From the NCBI GenBank assembly GCA_002631715.1, contig MRSX01000003.1, positions 124,001 through 188,000 of the forward strand: a stretch of DNA of 64,000 nucleotides, given 5' to 3'. Shown here in pieces: positions 19,440 to 28,352 of this stretch. Below the pieces are notes generated by a model that did no database searches, was not told where the DNA came from, and saw only the letters and a list, made by a program, of their open reading frames with translations. The position numbers and the translations under genes are program-made. Source of the stretch: Candidatus Porisulfidus sp. TsSOB. GTDB taxonomy: Bacteria; Pseudomonadota; Gammaproteobacteria; Poriferisulfidales; Poriferisulfidaceae. How positions within the stretch are numbered: the stretch's first letter is position 1; every line of letters starts with the position of its first letter.

Positions 19440-21590
19440 TTATATTTCGGAATCCAGTGTCGTCAGCATCTCCATGATTTCCTGCCCCGTGGCCTTGATA
19501 TCGGCCTGAATCTCAGTAAGAGCGCGAGGCAGGGCATGTCGGTAGAAATACCGGTTGAAATTGATCTCGTAGCCAATCACCCCCACCATACCGTCTTTTG
19601 AATCACATTTCGATAAATCAATCCAAGCATCGGGCACATGGGGTTCCACTTCGCGAGCAAAAAACTCTTGTACGCTCGTCGGGATTCCGTTTTCGTCCAC
19701 AGGGTCTCTTCCCTCAGGAAGCGGTACGCGCTCGGTATCGCGCAAATCCGAATCGGGCTCCGGGTTGCCTTCCGCGTCACGACATATCTCGGCTGCCTCA
19801 TCACGTTCGCCAAGTGCTGAAAGAATCGCTTTTTTTACGACTGCCGTCAGTTTCAAGCCTGCCTCACCAGCCTTGGAGTTCAACATCTCTAGAAACGCCC
19901 CCCGGTCCTTGTACATCGTGCCGTCCAGTGATTCGAGCAGATCTAGGATTTTCTGCTGCCTCTCACGCCCCTGAGCCTCTTCCTCCTCTTTGGCCTTTCC
20001 ACGCCTTTTCGATTTCGCCAGATTCTGAAAACTTTTCTGATTCTCCAGACGGGCGATGCGCTCCGGGGTTGCCTTGAAATTGAGCCGCAACGGACGCTCC
20101 ACTGTGATCTTCCGATATCCGAATTCAGTGATTGGAAAGACACGGCTGACAACCCGCTTTTCGATCTTTCCATCCTCCTCGACCTCGCGCATCTCGCCAT
20201 CCCGGAATCTCTTGACGAGATTCAGCACATCCCGTGCTTTTTCGTATGGGATTTCTCGCCGCTTTTCACCCAAGCTCTTTGGCATTTGCGTCCAGAAAGT
20301 GGTGGCATCGATGAACAGCACTTTGCTCTTGCGCTTCAGTTTCTTACGGTTGGTTAACAACCAGATATAGGTCGCGATGCCAGTGTTATAGAAGAGTTGC
20401 TCAGGCAATGCGATTAACGCTTCCAGAAAATCATTCTCCATCACGAACCGCCGGATCTCGCTCTCTCCACTGCCAGCGTCCCCCGTGAACAACGGGGAGC
20501 CATTCATAATGATTGCGATGCGTGCCCCACCTTCGCTCGGTACTCGGGCTCGTTTCAGCATATGCAATAGAAAGAGAGTCTGTCCATCACTGATGCGTGG
20601 CAGACCTGCGCCAAAACGCCCGGATTCACCTCTCGCATGCTCGCTTTGCACCGCATCTTCGTCGCCCCTCCAGTCTTTCCCATAGGGAGGATTGGCAATT
20701 AGATAATCAAAAGTCTGGTCCGCGTGGCGATCACGAGAAAGCGTACTGCCAAAGGCGATGTTACTGGCATCGTGTCCTTTCGGATCGTTCATAAAAAAAT
20801 CCGATTTCGAAACAGCCCAAGTCTCCGGATTTACTTCCTGTCCGAACAGATGGATATCCGCCTCGGGGTTTAGGGGGCGTTTGACCTGTCGGCCACTTTT
20901 CCGCACTCCTTGGGTGATGTGTTCTTTGGCGATCATCAGCATTCCGCCGGAGCCGCAACAGGGATCATAGATAGTCTGGATGGTACCTTCCCGACTGATC
21001 TGCTGCTCGTCACCGGTCAACATAAGATCCACCATCAAGTGGACAACGTCACGTGGAGTGAAATGTTCCCCGGGATTCTCATCTAGTGCCTCGTTGAACC
21101 GGCGGATCAGCTCTTCGAAGATTGTTCCCATGGTCGGGTTGTCCACCCGTTCTGGATGCAGGTCGACAGTTCCGAACCGCTCTAAGACCTGGAACAACAA
21201 ACCTGCCTCGTCGAGTTTGCTGATCGTATTGTCAAAGTCGAAGCGCGAGATGACTTCGCGCATATTCTCACTGAAGCCTGCAATGTAGTTCCGGAGATTC
21301 TCGGCGACGTTCTGTGCATCACCGAGCAAGCGCTGAAAATCATATTGGGAAGTATTGTAGAACGCGAACCCGGATGCTTTGCGCAATTGTCCATCCGGTT
21401 TTCGGAGCCCTCTTTTCCTCAACTCAGCATTTCGCCTCAGAACTTTTTTCTTGGTTGGATCTAAAACACAATCAAGCCGGCGCAGGACGGTTAGCGGCAA
21501 GATAACATCTTGATATTTCCCACGCTTGAAATTGTCACGGATGAGGTCCGCTACACCCCAGAGAAAATTGACGATCTCGCTATGGTTCAT
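19440..21590 (-). CDS. hsdM: Type I restriction enzyme methyltransferase subunit
   Basis: A 716-residue N6-adenine methyltransferase. The N-terminal helical domain begins SEIVNFLWGVADLIRDNFKR, the SAM motif is DPCCGSGGM (about residues 209-217) and the catalytic NPPYG is at 300-304. EHFTPRDVVHLMVDLML is also typical of HsdM. The C-terminal 200 residues add a highly charged stretch (KSKRRGKAKEEEEAQGRERQ) and an extra domain, making it longer than the 500-residue classical HsdM but like other long members. It is the first gene of the operon, with a candidate promoter 40-65 bases upstream. Confidence 0.95.
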   Translation of the reverse strand: MNHSEIVNFLWGVADLIRDNFKRGKYQDVILPLTVLRRLDCVLDPTKKKVLRRNAELRKRGLRKPDGQLRKASGFAFYNTSQYDFQRLLGDAQNVAENLRNYIAGFSENMREVISRFDFDNTISKLDEAGLLFQVLERFGTVDLHPERVDNPTMGTIFEELIRRFNEALDENPGEHFTPRDVVHLMVDLMLTGDEQQISREGTIQTIYDPCCGSGGMLMIAKEHITQGVRKSGRQVKRPLNPEADIHLFGQEVNPETWAVSKSDFFMNDPKGHDASNIAFGSTLSRDRHADQTFDYLIANPPYGKDWRGDEDAVQSEHARGESGRFGAGLPRISDGQTLFLLHMLKRARVPSEGGARIAIIMNGSPLFTGDAGSGESEIRRFVMENDFLEALIALPEQLFYNTGIATYIWLLTNRKKLKRKSKVLFIDATTFWTQMPKSLGEKRREIPYEKARDVLNLVKRFRDGEMREVEEDGKIEKRVVSRVFPITEFGYRKITVERPLRLNFKATPERIARLENQKSFQNLAKSKRRGKAKEEEEAQGRERQQKILDLLESLDGTMYKDRGAFLEMLNSKAGEAGLKLTAVVKKAILSALGERDEAAEICRDAEGNPEPDSDLRDTERVPLPEGRDPVDENGIPTSVQEFFAREVEPHVPDAWIDLSKCDSKDGMVGVIGYEINFNRYFYRHALPRALTEIQADIKATGQEIMEMLTTLDSEI

Positions 21591-21628
21591 AGCACTAAAT
21601 GGTGAAATATGCTGCGTGGTAGTTGGTT

Positions 21629-21655
21629 ATTGTAATGAGCCGGAGCTGGTTACAA
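21629..21655 (-). promoter_or_regulatory. Candidate promoter for the hsd operon
   Basis: On the minus strand, TTGTAA (21655-21650), a 15-base spacer and TACAAT (21634-21629) lie about 40 bases before the hsdM ATG. The match is fair and the spacer short. Confidence 0.4.
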
Positions 21656-21699
21656 GCGAAACGTCCCCGGAATGCGCTCGCAAACAACTAAGTTTTGTT

Positions 21700-22887
21700 T
21701 TATCCCGTCATATCGAAAATCTTGCGATGTTCCGCAAGAATATGCCGATCGCTCAAGCTCGCAATGTAATCGGCGATCACCCGGGCCTGACCCTCCTCAC
21801 CGCGAGCCTCTTTCTTCTCACGAGCCCGTTGGTGCAATTCCGTCGGCAGCAACCGTGGGCGCTCCATGAACGCACTGAACAACTCCCGGATGACGCCAAC
21901 CGCCTTGTTGGTGGCTCGCGCCAAATGATCGTGGCAGTAATACTTCTCGTGCAGCAGCCGCGTCACCGGCGCAAGTTCGGCACGTAACTCGTTGCTGAAT
22001 CCGGCCAATCGATCGGGACAGGCACGAACGGCCTGCGGCGAGTCCGGTTGCGCCTGCTCAATCCGTTTTTGGGTGGCGAGGATCAAGTCGACCATCATGG
22101 CCGTAATCATGCGCCGGTTGGCTTCATGCAACAAGGCATGCCGAGACAACTTCGGCGAGGCTTTCTCCGCCTCGTCATAGGCACGGGAAAACAGCGCCAA
22201 TTCCCGCACCTCCTTGAGATTCAGAAAACCCAATCGCAAGCCATCATCCAGATCATGGTTGGTATATGCGATCTGGTCGGCAAAATCTACCAACTGCGCC
22301 TCCAAGGTCGGCGATCCGCCCTTGAGAAAACGTTCTCCCAGCGGACCCAGAGTTTTGGCGATTTCTTTCGGGCAGCGCTTCAGCACTCCTTCACGTGTCT
22401 CAAAAGTCAGATTAAGGCCGCGAAAATCGGCGTATTTGTATTCCAGTTTGTCGATTACGCGTAACGATTGCAGGTTGTGCTCGAATCCTCCATATTCTTT
22501 CATGCAGTCATTCAGCGCATCCTGTCCAGCATGCCCGAATGGCGTGTGACCCAGATCGTGGGCCAGTGCGATTGATTCGGACAGATCTTCGTTGAGGCGC
22601 AGGGCTCGCGCCAGCGTGCGCGACAACTTGGCCACTTCGATGCTGTGCGTCAGTCGGGTGCGGAAAGAGCCATCCGCATGATTCACCATGACTTGGGTTT
22701 TATACTCCAGGCTACGGAAGGCAGCCGCGTGAATAATTCGGTCGCAATCACGCTGGTACAGCGTCCTGAATTCGTCCGGAGGCTCTGCATGCTGTCGCCC
22801 GAGCGAATTGGATTCGCTGGCTGCGTAAGGGGCGAACCCGGCCTGATCCGACCCACCGCCCCGCGCTTCCAGCAAATCGACTGCCAC
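21700..22887 (-). CDS. dgt: Deoxyguanosinetriphosphate triphosphohydrolase-like protein
   Basis: A 395-residue HD-superfamily phosphohydrolase that splits dNTPs to the nucleoside and triphosphate. Metal-binding residues are visible in TRLTHSIEVAKLSR and IALAHDLGHTPFGHAGQ. FRSLEYKTQVMVNHADGSFR is the conserved N-terminal signature of this group. Length fits the 380-400-residue dGTPase-like class rather than the 505-residue E. coli Dgt. It starts four bases after the aroB stop, so it is likely co-transcribed with aroB, an arrangement common in proteobacteria. Members can influence phage resistance by lowering dNTP pools, but here it looks like a housekeeping gene. Confidence 0.9.
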   Translation of the reverse strand: MAVDLLEARGGGSDQAGFAPYAASESNSLGRQHAEPPDEFRTLYQRDCDRIIHAAAFRSLEYKTQVMVNHADGSFRTRLTHSIEVAKLSRTLARALRLNEDLSESIALAHDLGHTPFGHAGQDALNDCMKEYGGFEHNLQSLRVIDKLEYKYADFRGLNLTFETREGVLKRCPKEIAKTLGPLGERFLKGGSPTLEAQLVDFADQIAYTNHDLDDGLRLGFLNLKEVRELALFSRAYDEAEKASPKLSRHALLHEANRRMITAMMVDLILATQKRIEQAQPDSPQAVRACPDRLAGFSNELRAELAPVTRLLHEKYYCHDHLARATNKAVGVIRELFSAFMERPRLLPTELHQRAREKKEARGEEGQARVIADYIASLSDRHILAEHRKIFDMTG

Positions 22888-22891
22888 GGGT

Positions 22892-23968
22892 TCAGCGCAC
22901 TCCCGCCAGCGTGGCCGACAACAGCCGTTCGTCCACCTGATCGGTCACTTCCGCCTGCCCAATCCCGCGCATCAGGATGAAACGCTGCCGTCCTCCAACA
23001 TTCTTCTTGTCGTGCCGCATATGGGCACGCAATTGATCGACCCCCAAGTCTTCCGGCAGCCGGGTCGGCAACCCTGCACGGTCGACCAGCGCCTGTATCC
23101 GCTCTGCCGCCTGAACTTCAAGCCAACCCATTCGGACCGACAGGTCGGCGGCAAGCACCAGGCCGCAGGCCACCGCTTCACCATGACACCACTGCGCATA
23201 ACCCTGTTCGGTCTCGATCGCATGTGCAAAAGTGTGGCCCAAGTTCAGCAATGCGCGGGCACCGGTACGTTCCCGCTCGTCGGCAGCCACAATCCGTGCC
23301 TTGCTGGCGCAGGATGTCTTGATTGCATGCGTCAAGGCTTCCGTCTCCAGCGCCAAAACCTCCTCAAGGTGGTCTTCCAGCCACTCGAAAAATTCCGCAT
23401 CGTCAATCAAACCGTATTTGATGACCTCGGCCACACCCGCACGCATCTCGCGTGCCGGCAGACTGCGCAGTGTTACTGGGTCGATCAGTACCGCTTTCGG
23501 CTGCCAGAATGCGCCGATCATGTTCTTGCCGAGCGGATGGTTGACCCCGGTCTTGCCACCGACCGAGGCATCCACCTGTGCCAGCAACGTCGTTGGAACC
23601 TGCACGAAATCCACGCCGCGCATATAGGTGGCAGCGGCAAATCCGGTCATGTCACCGACCACGCCTCCCCCGACCGCGATGAAAGTCGCACCGCGCCCAA
23701 GTTCTTGCTCCAAAAGCCAGGTATAGAGTTCGTTCAGGTCTTCCAGCGTCTTGTGCTGCTCTCCGTCCGGCAGCACGTAGCATCCACGGCAAGCCGAACC
23801 CAAGGCCTGCACGAGAGGCCGGGCATACAAATCTTCCACCCCCGGATGCGTTACCAGCACGGCCTCGGATCCCATCAAAGGACCCCAGCGCGCGGAATCT
23901 TCAAGCAATCCTTCACCGATCAGGATCGGGTACGAGGCACCCTTCAGGGCAACAGTCAACTCATCCAC
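22892..23968 (-). CDS. aroB: 3-dehydroquinate synthase
   Basis: About 358 residues of an NAD- and zinc-dependent enzyme that cyclises DAHP in the shikimate pathway. GGGVVGDMTGFAAATYMRG, the KTGVNHPLGKNMIGAFWQP-type segment and LNLGHTFAHAIE (zinc-binding His residues) are diagnostic. The start was placed at GTG 23968, which gives the family N-terminus (DELTVALKGASYPI). A longer frame reaching 24163 would overlap the divergent gene at 24050. Unlike the usual aroK-aroB pair, two genes on the opposite strand lie between it and aroK. Confidence 0.95.
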   Translation of the reverse strand: MDELTVALKGASYPILIGEGLLEDSARWGPLMGSEAVLVTHPGVEDLYARPLVQALGSACRGCYVLPDGEQHKTLEDLNELYTWLLEQELGRGATFIAVGGGVVGDMTGFAAATYMRGVDFVQVPTTLLAQVDASVGGKTGVNHPLGKNMIGAFWQPKAVLIDPVTLRSLPAREMRAGVAEVIKYGLIDDAEFFEWLEDHLEEVLALETEALTHAIKTSCASKARIVAADERERTGARALLNLGHTFAHAIETEQGYAQWCHGEAVACGLVLAADLSVRMGWLEVQAAERIQALVDRAGLPTRLPEDLGVDQLRAHMRHDKKNVGGRQRFILMRGIGQAEVTDQVDERLLSATLAGVR

Positions 23969-24049
23969 GAAAATTCTTCGGTCTCGAACTACCGTTTGGG
24001 GCAAATTGTATACTGCTAGGCCTCTCGCGCTTTCCTTTTCCCGGAGACC

Positions 24050-24421
24050 ATGCCAGAGACCTTGCTGCTGACTGCCGGCCGTCACACCGCCACGATCACC
24101 TGCTACGACACGCCGACCGCGCAGGCAATTTGCGCCGCCCTGCCGATCCAGTCCGAAGTCCACACCTGGGGGCAGGAAATCTACTTTGGGGTGCCCGTCG
24201 AAGCTGCTCTTGAAGCCGATGCCCGCGATGTGGTGGAGGCCGGAGAGATTGCGTTCTGGGTGGAAGGCCGGTGCATCGCAGTCGGTTTCGGACCAACTCC
24301 CATTTCACGCGGTGACGAGATCCGGCTCGCTGCGGCAGTCAATATCTGGGGACACGCGGACGACGTCCACGGTTTCGCCGCCTGCGCCCCCGGCGACCCG
24401 GTCACGGTGCGTCGCGCATGA
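24050..24421 (+). CDS. Cyclophilin-like fold protein (DUF369/TM1367 type)
   Basis: A 123-residue protein whose pattern (HTWGQEIYFGVP, DVVEAGEIAFWVEGRC, AVGFGPTPIS) matches the cyclophilin-like protein family typified by TM1367. Structural members look like cyclophilins but lack a proven peptidyl-prolyl isomerase activity, so no function is assigned. The last codon overlaps the next start (ATGA), coupling it to the cupin gene. It diverges from aroB across about 80 bases. Confidence 0.75.
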   Translation: MPETLLLTAGRHTATITCYDTPTAQAICAALPIQSEVHTWGQEIYFGVPVEAALEADARDVVEAGEIAFWVEGRCIAVGFGPTPISRGDEIRLAAAVNIWGHADDVHGFAACAPGDPVTVRRA

Positions 24422-24729
24422 ATCCGGTTCGCGGGAAATTCCCGGCTCCTCCCGAGCCCGAAAAAGTCGCTTCAGACTGGCAACAGCGCGGTTTTTCCTG
24501 TGGGACATTCGAAGACCCTCCGGGACGCGCCTGGCGAGACTTTACTCACGATAGCAACGAATTGATTACGGTTGTGGAGGGCCGGCTGCAATTGACCCTG
24601 GAAGGAACCGATATGGTCCTGGAACCCGGGGACGAAGCCTTCATCCCACGGAATTGCCTCCATTCGGTCGTCAATATCGCCCCGACCCGCACCGTGTGGC
24701 TGTATGGCTACGACAGCCCTGGCGTCTGA
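24418..24729 (+). CDS. Cupin domain protein
   Basis: A 103-residue single-domain cupin. The first cupin motif is represented by DSNELITVVEGRLQLTL and the second by PGDEAFIPRNCLHSVVN. The usual metal ligands are partly visible (Glu in SNEL, His in NCLHSV), but the first His-x-His pair is not complete, so metal binding is uncertain. Function is unknown. It is coupled to the cyclophilin-like gene by a four-base overlap, and its last 22 bases overlap the tail of aroK on the other strand. Confidence 0.75.
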   Translation: MNPVRGKFPAPPEPEKVASDWQQRGFSCGTFEDPPGRAWRDFTHDSNELITVVEGRLQLTLEGTDMVLEPGDEAFIPRNCLHSVVNIAPTRTVWLYGYDSPGV

Positions 24730-25247
24730 TCAAGCCACTCGACGATGTTTTCGCAGGCTGCCCGCACCGTCAAGCCATCCATGTTGACCTGGTAGTCGCA
24801 TAATTCCCGGTACAACGGGTCGCGTTCGAGAGACAGCCGTTTCAAAACCTCTTCCGGATCTCCGCTCTGCAGTAGCGGGCGGGTGTGGTCGGCACGCAAG
24901 TGCTGCAATTGGGCCTCCAGCGGCACGCGGAGGTAGATGACCGTGCCGCGCGAAGCCAAGAGGCGGCGGTTGTCGGCATCCAAGACGGCCCCTCCACCGG
25001 TCGCTAATACGATATTCTTTCGTTCGACCAGTTCCGCAATGACCTCGCGTTCCCGACGACGGAACCCCTGCTCTCCCTCGTGCTCAAATATTTCCGAGAC
25101 CGTCACTCCGGTACGCTCTTGCAAGACTGCATCACTGTCGAGGAATTCCCGCCCCATCGCTTTCGCCAGCATGGAACCGACCGTCGTTTTCCCCGCGCCC
25201 ATCGGGCCGATCAGAAATACATTGGAAGGATGAACGGGTATGCCCAT
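24708..25247 (-). CDS. aroK: Shikimate kinase
   Basis: A 179-residue P-loop kinase that phosphorylates shikimate. GPMGAGKTTVG (residues 13-23) is the Walker A loop, DSDAVLQERTG holds the substrate Asp, and LATGGGAVLD is the Gly-rich shikimate-binding motif. The adenine-side RPLLQ segment follows. It diverges from mrcA across a 61-base region, the arrangement seen in many gammaproteobacteria, where pilus genes are often intercalated; none are here. The stop overlaps the cupin gene tail-to-tail. Confidence 0.95.
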   Translation of the reverse strand: MGIPVHPSNVFLIGPMGAGKTTVGSMLAKAMGREFLDSDAVLQERTGVTVSEIFEHEGEQGFRRREREVIAELVERKNIVLATGGGAVLDADNRRLLASRGTVIYLRVPLEAQLQHLRADHTRPLLQSGDPEEVLKRLSLERDPLYRELCDYQVNMDGLTVRAACENIVEWLDQTPGLS

Positions 25248-25249
25248 AA

Positions 25250-25300
25250 CTCGTCATCGTGATCAAAGCCACACTATACTGTAGCCCTGCCCGTACTCCA
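25250..25300. promoter_or_regulatory. Overlapping divergent -10 boxes between aroK and mrcA
   Basis: TATACT (plus, 25275-25280) and TATAGT (minus, 25278-25273) overlap in one near-palindromic stretch midway between the two divergent starts. Neither has a good -35 box, so the pair is a candidate bidirectional promoter only. Confidence 0.35.
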
Positions 25301-25308
25301 GTTCCGAC

Positions 25309-27705
25309 ATGAAGATCGTCCGCCGCCTGTTGAGACTGATCGCCCTAGGGGTGATGCCGGCCCTGCTCGTCATGCTCGGGGCCTATTTGTACATCCAGCC
25401 CAGCATGCCGACGGTCCAGGAACTTCGCGATGTTCATCTGCAAACCCCGCTCCGCGTGTACTCCCAGGATGGTGCATTGCTCGCGGTATACGGCACCAAG
25501 CGACGCATTCCCGTCAGCTTGGACGAAATCCCATCGTCGATGCGCCAAGCCTTCATCGCGTCCGAAGACGCGCGCTTTGAGCAACATTTCGGAGTGGATT
25601 TGCAGGCCTTGGTCCGCGCCGCCGTGGATCTTGCGCGCAGCGGACGGATCCGCCAAGGCGGCAGCACCATCACCATGCAGTTGGCGCGCAATTTCTACCT
25701 GACTCGGCAGCGTCACTTCGTTCGAAAATTGCGCGAGATTTTCCTTGCCCTGCGCATTGAACAAGAACTCAGTAAGGATGAAATCTTGGAACTGTACCTG
25801 AACAAGATCTTTCTTGGACATCGGGCGTACGGCGTAGGCGCTGCGGCCGAGGTTTACTACGACACTGCCCCCCGACATCTGACACTGGCCCAGATGGCCA
25901 CCATCGCCGGCCTGCCCAAGGCACCTTCGACCCTGAACCCGGTCACCAATCCCGAAGCCTCCCGTGCGCGCCGCCGCTATGTACTGGATCGCATGCTGCA
26001 GGACAGGCATATCACAGACGAGCAATATCAAGAAGCTGTAGAAGCTCCTGTCACCGCACGGCTGGGCCACTACCGCGGCCAGTCCTCGGCCCCCTACGTC
26101 GGAGAGATGGTCCGAGCCGAAATGGTGGAGCGATTCGGGACAGGTGCCTATACCGGGGGTTATACGGTTTACCTGACGATACGCAACGATCTGCAGACGG
26201 CGGCCCGCCAAGCCGTGCGAAGAGCCTTGATTCGCTACGACCTGCGCCACGGCTGGCGCGGTGCGGAAAATCGTCTGACACCACTCCCCGAAAGCAAACA
26301 GGAACTGGATCGGGTTCTGGCTAACACGCCGACCCGCGGCGGCTTCGAGAACGGCATCGTGATCCATGCCGGCCCGGATGTCGCGCATATCTACCTCGGG
26401 CGCGACCGTTGGGCAGAACTCACTCTCGAAGAAATTCTTTGGGCAAGGCCAATGGAGCATGTCGACCGACGCGGGCCCGCGCCAAGGGAGACTTCGGATG
26501 TAGTGCATCCGGGCGATATCGTAAATCTGGTCTTTGAAGACAATGTCTGGCGTCTGCGCCAGATTCCGGAAGCTTCCGGTGCACTGGTCGCAATTGATCC
26601 GACCGACGGCGCAATCCGGGCGCTGACCGGCGGCTTCGATTTCGCCTTGAGCAAGTTCAATCGCGCTACTCAAGCGCATCGCCAACCGGGCTCAAGCTTC
26701 AAACCGTTCCTGTATACCGCGGCCCTGGCCAAGGGCTACACCCCGGCCACGCTGGTAAACGATGCGCCCGTGGTCTACCATGACCAAGGCATCGAAGGGG
26801 CCTGGCGCCCTGAAAACTACAGCGGCCGGTTCTACGGGCCCACCCGACTCCGCGAAGCGCTGACTTATTCCCGAAATGTGGTCTCGATCCGCATGCTCGA
26901 CGACATTGGAAGCGATTATGCGCGCCATTTCGTGGAGCGGTTCGGTTTTGACGCCTCGACTCTTCCCGACAACCTGACGCTGGCGCTGGGCTCGGGCGAA
27001 GTGACCCCATTGCAAATGGTGGCGGCATTCGCGATTCTTGCCAATGGCGGCTACCAAGTCGAGCCCTACTTGATCCAGCGCATCGAGGATACAACCGGTG
27101 ACCTGGTTTACGTGGCCAATCCCCGAAAAGTCTGCGACGATGCCTGCCAGATGCAGGTCTTGTCTTCGTTGACATCCTCTGAACAGGAAATGCCCGCATT
27201 GATGCCGGAAAACTCCGCTCCGCGCGTCCTTGACAAACGGATTCACTACCAGATCGTCAATATGCTGAAGGATGTGGTCCGGTTTGGGACCGCACGCGCC
27301 GCACTGGCACTGGAACGCGGCGACTTGGCCGGAAAAACCGGCACTACGAACGACCAGCGCGATGCCTGGTTCAGCGGATTCAATTCCCAACTCGTGGCGA
27401 CAACCTGGGTTGGCCGGGACGACTTCGGGAAACTCGGACGGCGCGAAGTCGGCGGCACGGCGGCACTGCCAATGTGGGTCGATTTCATGAAGGTGGCACT
27501 GGCCGGCTTGCCGGAAAAACCGCTTACTATTCCTCCCGGCATCGTCCAGGTGCGCATTGATCCGAAAAACGGCCTGCTGGCTCCGCCCAACAGCAAGGAT
27601 AGCGTCGTGGAAACCTTCCGCGAGGAACGTGTGCCCGATCGCCTGTCGAAAGAAACCGTTCTGACTCCTGGAGAAGGCACCGACATTCCCGAGCAACTGT
27701 TCTGA
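25309..27705 (+). CDS. mrcA: Penicillin-binding protein 1A (bifunctional transglycosylase/transpeptidase)
   Basis: A 798-residue class A PBP that polymerises and cross-links peptidoglycan. One N-terminal membrane helix (about residues 11-30) is followed by the glycosyltransferase domain (SEDARFEQHFGVD, RQGGSTITMQLARNFYL). An OB-like insert comes next, then the transpeptidase with SxxK in QPGSSFKPFLY (about residue 464), SxN in YSRNVVS and KTG in AGKTGTTND. The C-terminus is short and unstructured. It is divergent from aroK and is probably monocistronic or ends at the next gene 86 bases later. Confidence 0.96.
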   Translation: MKIVRRLLRLIALGVMPALLVMLGAYLYIQPSMPTVQELRDVHLQTPLRVYSQDGALLAVYGTKRRIPVSLDEIPSSMRQAFIASEDARFEQHFGVDLQALVRAAVDLARSGRIRQGGSTITMQLARNFYLTRQRHFVRKLREIFLALRIEQELSKDEILELYLNKIFLGHRAYGVGAAAEVYYDTAPRHLTLAQMATIAGLPKAPSTLNPVTNPEASRARRRYVLDRMLQDRHITDEQYQEAVEAPVTARLGHYRGQSSAPYVGEMVRAEMVERFGTGAYTGGYTVYLTIRNDLQTAARQAVRRALIRYDLRHGWRGAENRLTPLPESKQELDRVLANTPTRGGFENGIVIHAGPDVAHIYLGRDRWAELTLEEILWARPMEHVDRRGPAPRETSDVVHPGDIVNLVFEDNVWRLRQIPEASGALVAIDPTDGAIRALTGGFDFALSKFNRATQAHRQPGSSFKPFLYTAALAKGYTPATLVNDAPVVYHDQGIEGAWRPENYSGRFYGPTRLREALTYSRNVVSIRMLDDIGSDYARHFVERFGFDASTLPDNLTLALGSGEVTPLQMVAAFAILANGGYQVEPYLIQRIEDTTGDLVYVANPRKVCDDACQMQVLSSLTSSEQEMPALMPENSAPRVLDKRIHYQIVNMLKDVVRFGTARAALALERGDLAGKTGTTNDQRDAWFSGFNSQLVATTWVGRDDFGKLGRREVGGTAALPMWVDFMKVALAGLPEKPLTIPPGIVQVRIDPKNGLLAPPNSKDSVVETFREERVPDRLSKETVLTPGEGTDIPEQLF

Positions 27706-27791
27706 ACCCAACCGGAAATCAGGTATACAATTCTTTTTGCCCGATTCTAGCAAAGTAAATTGCAGGATTCTATCCGTGGAGGCCCCTGAAA

Positions 27792-28319
27792 ATGAACCGC
27801 AATCTGATTCTCCTGCTCGCTGCCGGCGCACTCGGCGTCATCCTCTTGTCTCTCGCCATGAACCAGAACTCGTTTCTTGGTATGACCCCATCGACACCTG
27901 TGGACACCCAGAGTCAGGCTGAGAGCGCTGACGCGAAGCAGGCCAAGGCCATGATGGCCCGGGCCCTGGAATATATGGACGAACATGGCACGGCCGCCTT
28001 GATCGAGAGAATCAATGCGGCCGCCCCTGAATTTCATTATGGCGAACATTACGTGTTCATCATGGACAACACCGCGACCATCGTGGCTCATCCGATCAAT
28101 CCTGCTTGGATCGGAATAGGCGACGATACCGGAAGGGATGCCGATGGCAATCCCTTTTTTGCACAAATGGTCGCAGCGGCAGCCGAGAACCCGGACGGCA
28201 CCTGGTTCGACTACCGCTGGCCGAATCCGGTCACGGGCGAAGTGGCGACCAAATCCAGTTGGGTCGTGATGCGTGACGACCACCTCATTGGCGTCGGCAT
28301 CTATCTCGAAGAGGAATAA
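27792..28319 (+). CDS. Single-Cache domain protein, membrane-anchored
   Basis: A 175-residue protein with an N-terminal membrane helix (residues 4-23) and one periplasmic Cache domain. HYVFIMDNTATIVAHPINP, then DGNPFFAQMVAAA, WFDYRWPNPVTGE and KSSWVVMRDDHLIGVGIY are the typical sCache_2 order. Such domains bind small extracellular ligands, usually in front of a chemoreceptor or kinase. This protein stops right after the Cache domain, so it is a solitary sensor or binding module with no visible signalling partner nearby. It converges with hemE. Confidence 0.8.
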   Translation: MNRNLILLLAAGALGVILLSLAMNQNSFLGMTPSTPVDTQSQAESADAKQAKAMMARALEYMDEHGTAALIERINAAAPEFHYGEHYVFIMDNTATIVAHPINPAWIGIGDDTGRDADGNPFFAQMVAAAAENPDGTWFDYRWPNPVTGEVATKSSWVVMRDDHLIGVGIYLEEE

Positions 28320-28334
28320 AAACCGGTACGGAGG

Positions 28335-28352
28335 CCCCTGCCCGGCCAGGGT
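28335..28352. terminator. Weak hairpin between convergent Cache gene and hemE
   Basis: CCCTG (28336-28340) and CAGGG (28347-28351) flank CCCGGC in the short convergent gap. No strong U tract follows in either direction, so a terminator role is uncertain. Confidence 0.25.

Noticed and set aside
25345-26685. Long antisense frame (446 codons) opposite mrcA
   Set aside because: PBP1a motifs prove the plus-strand frame; the antisense frame is a GC-rich shadow.
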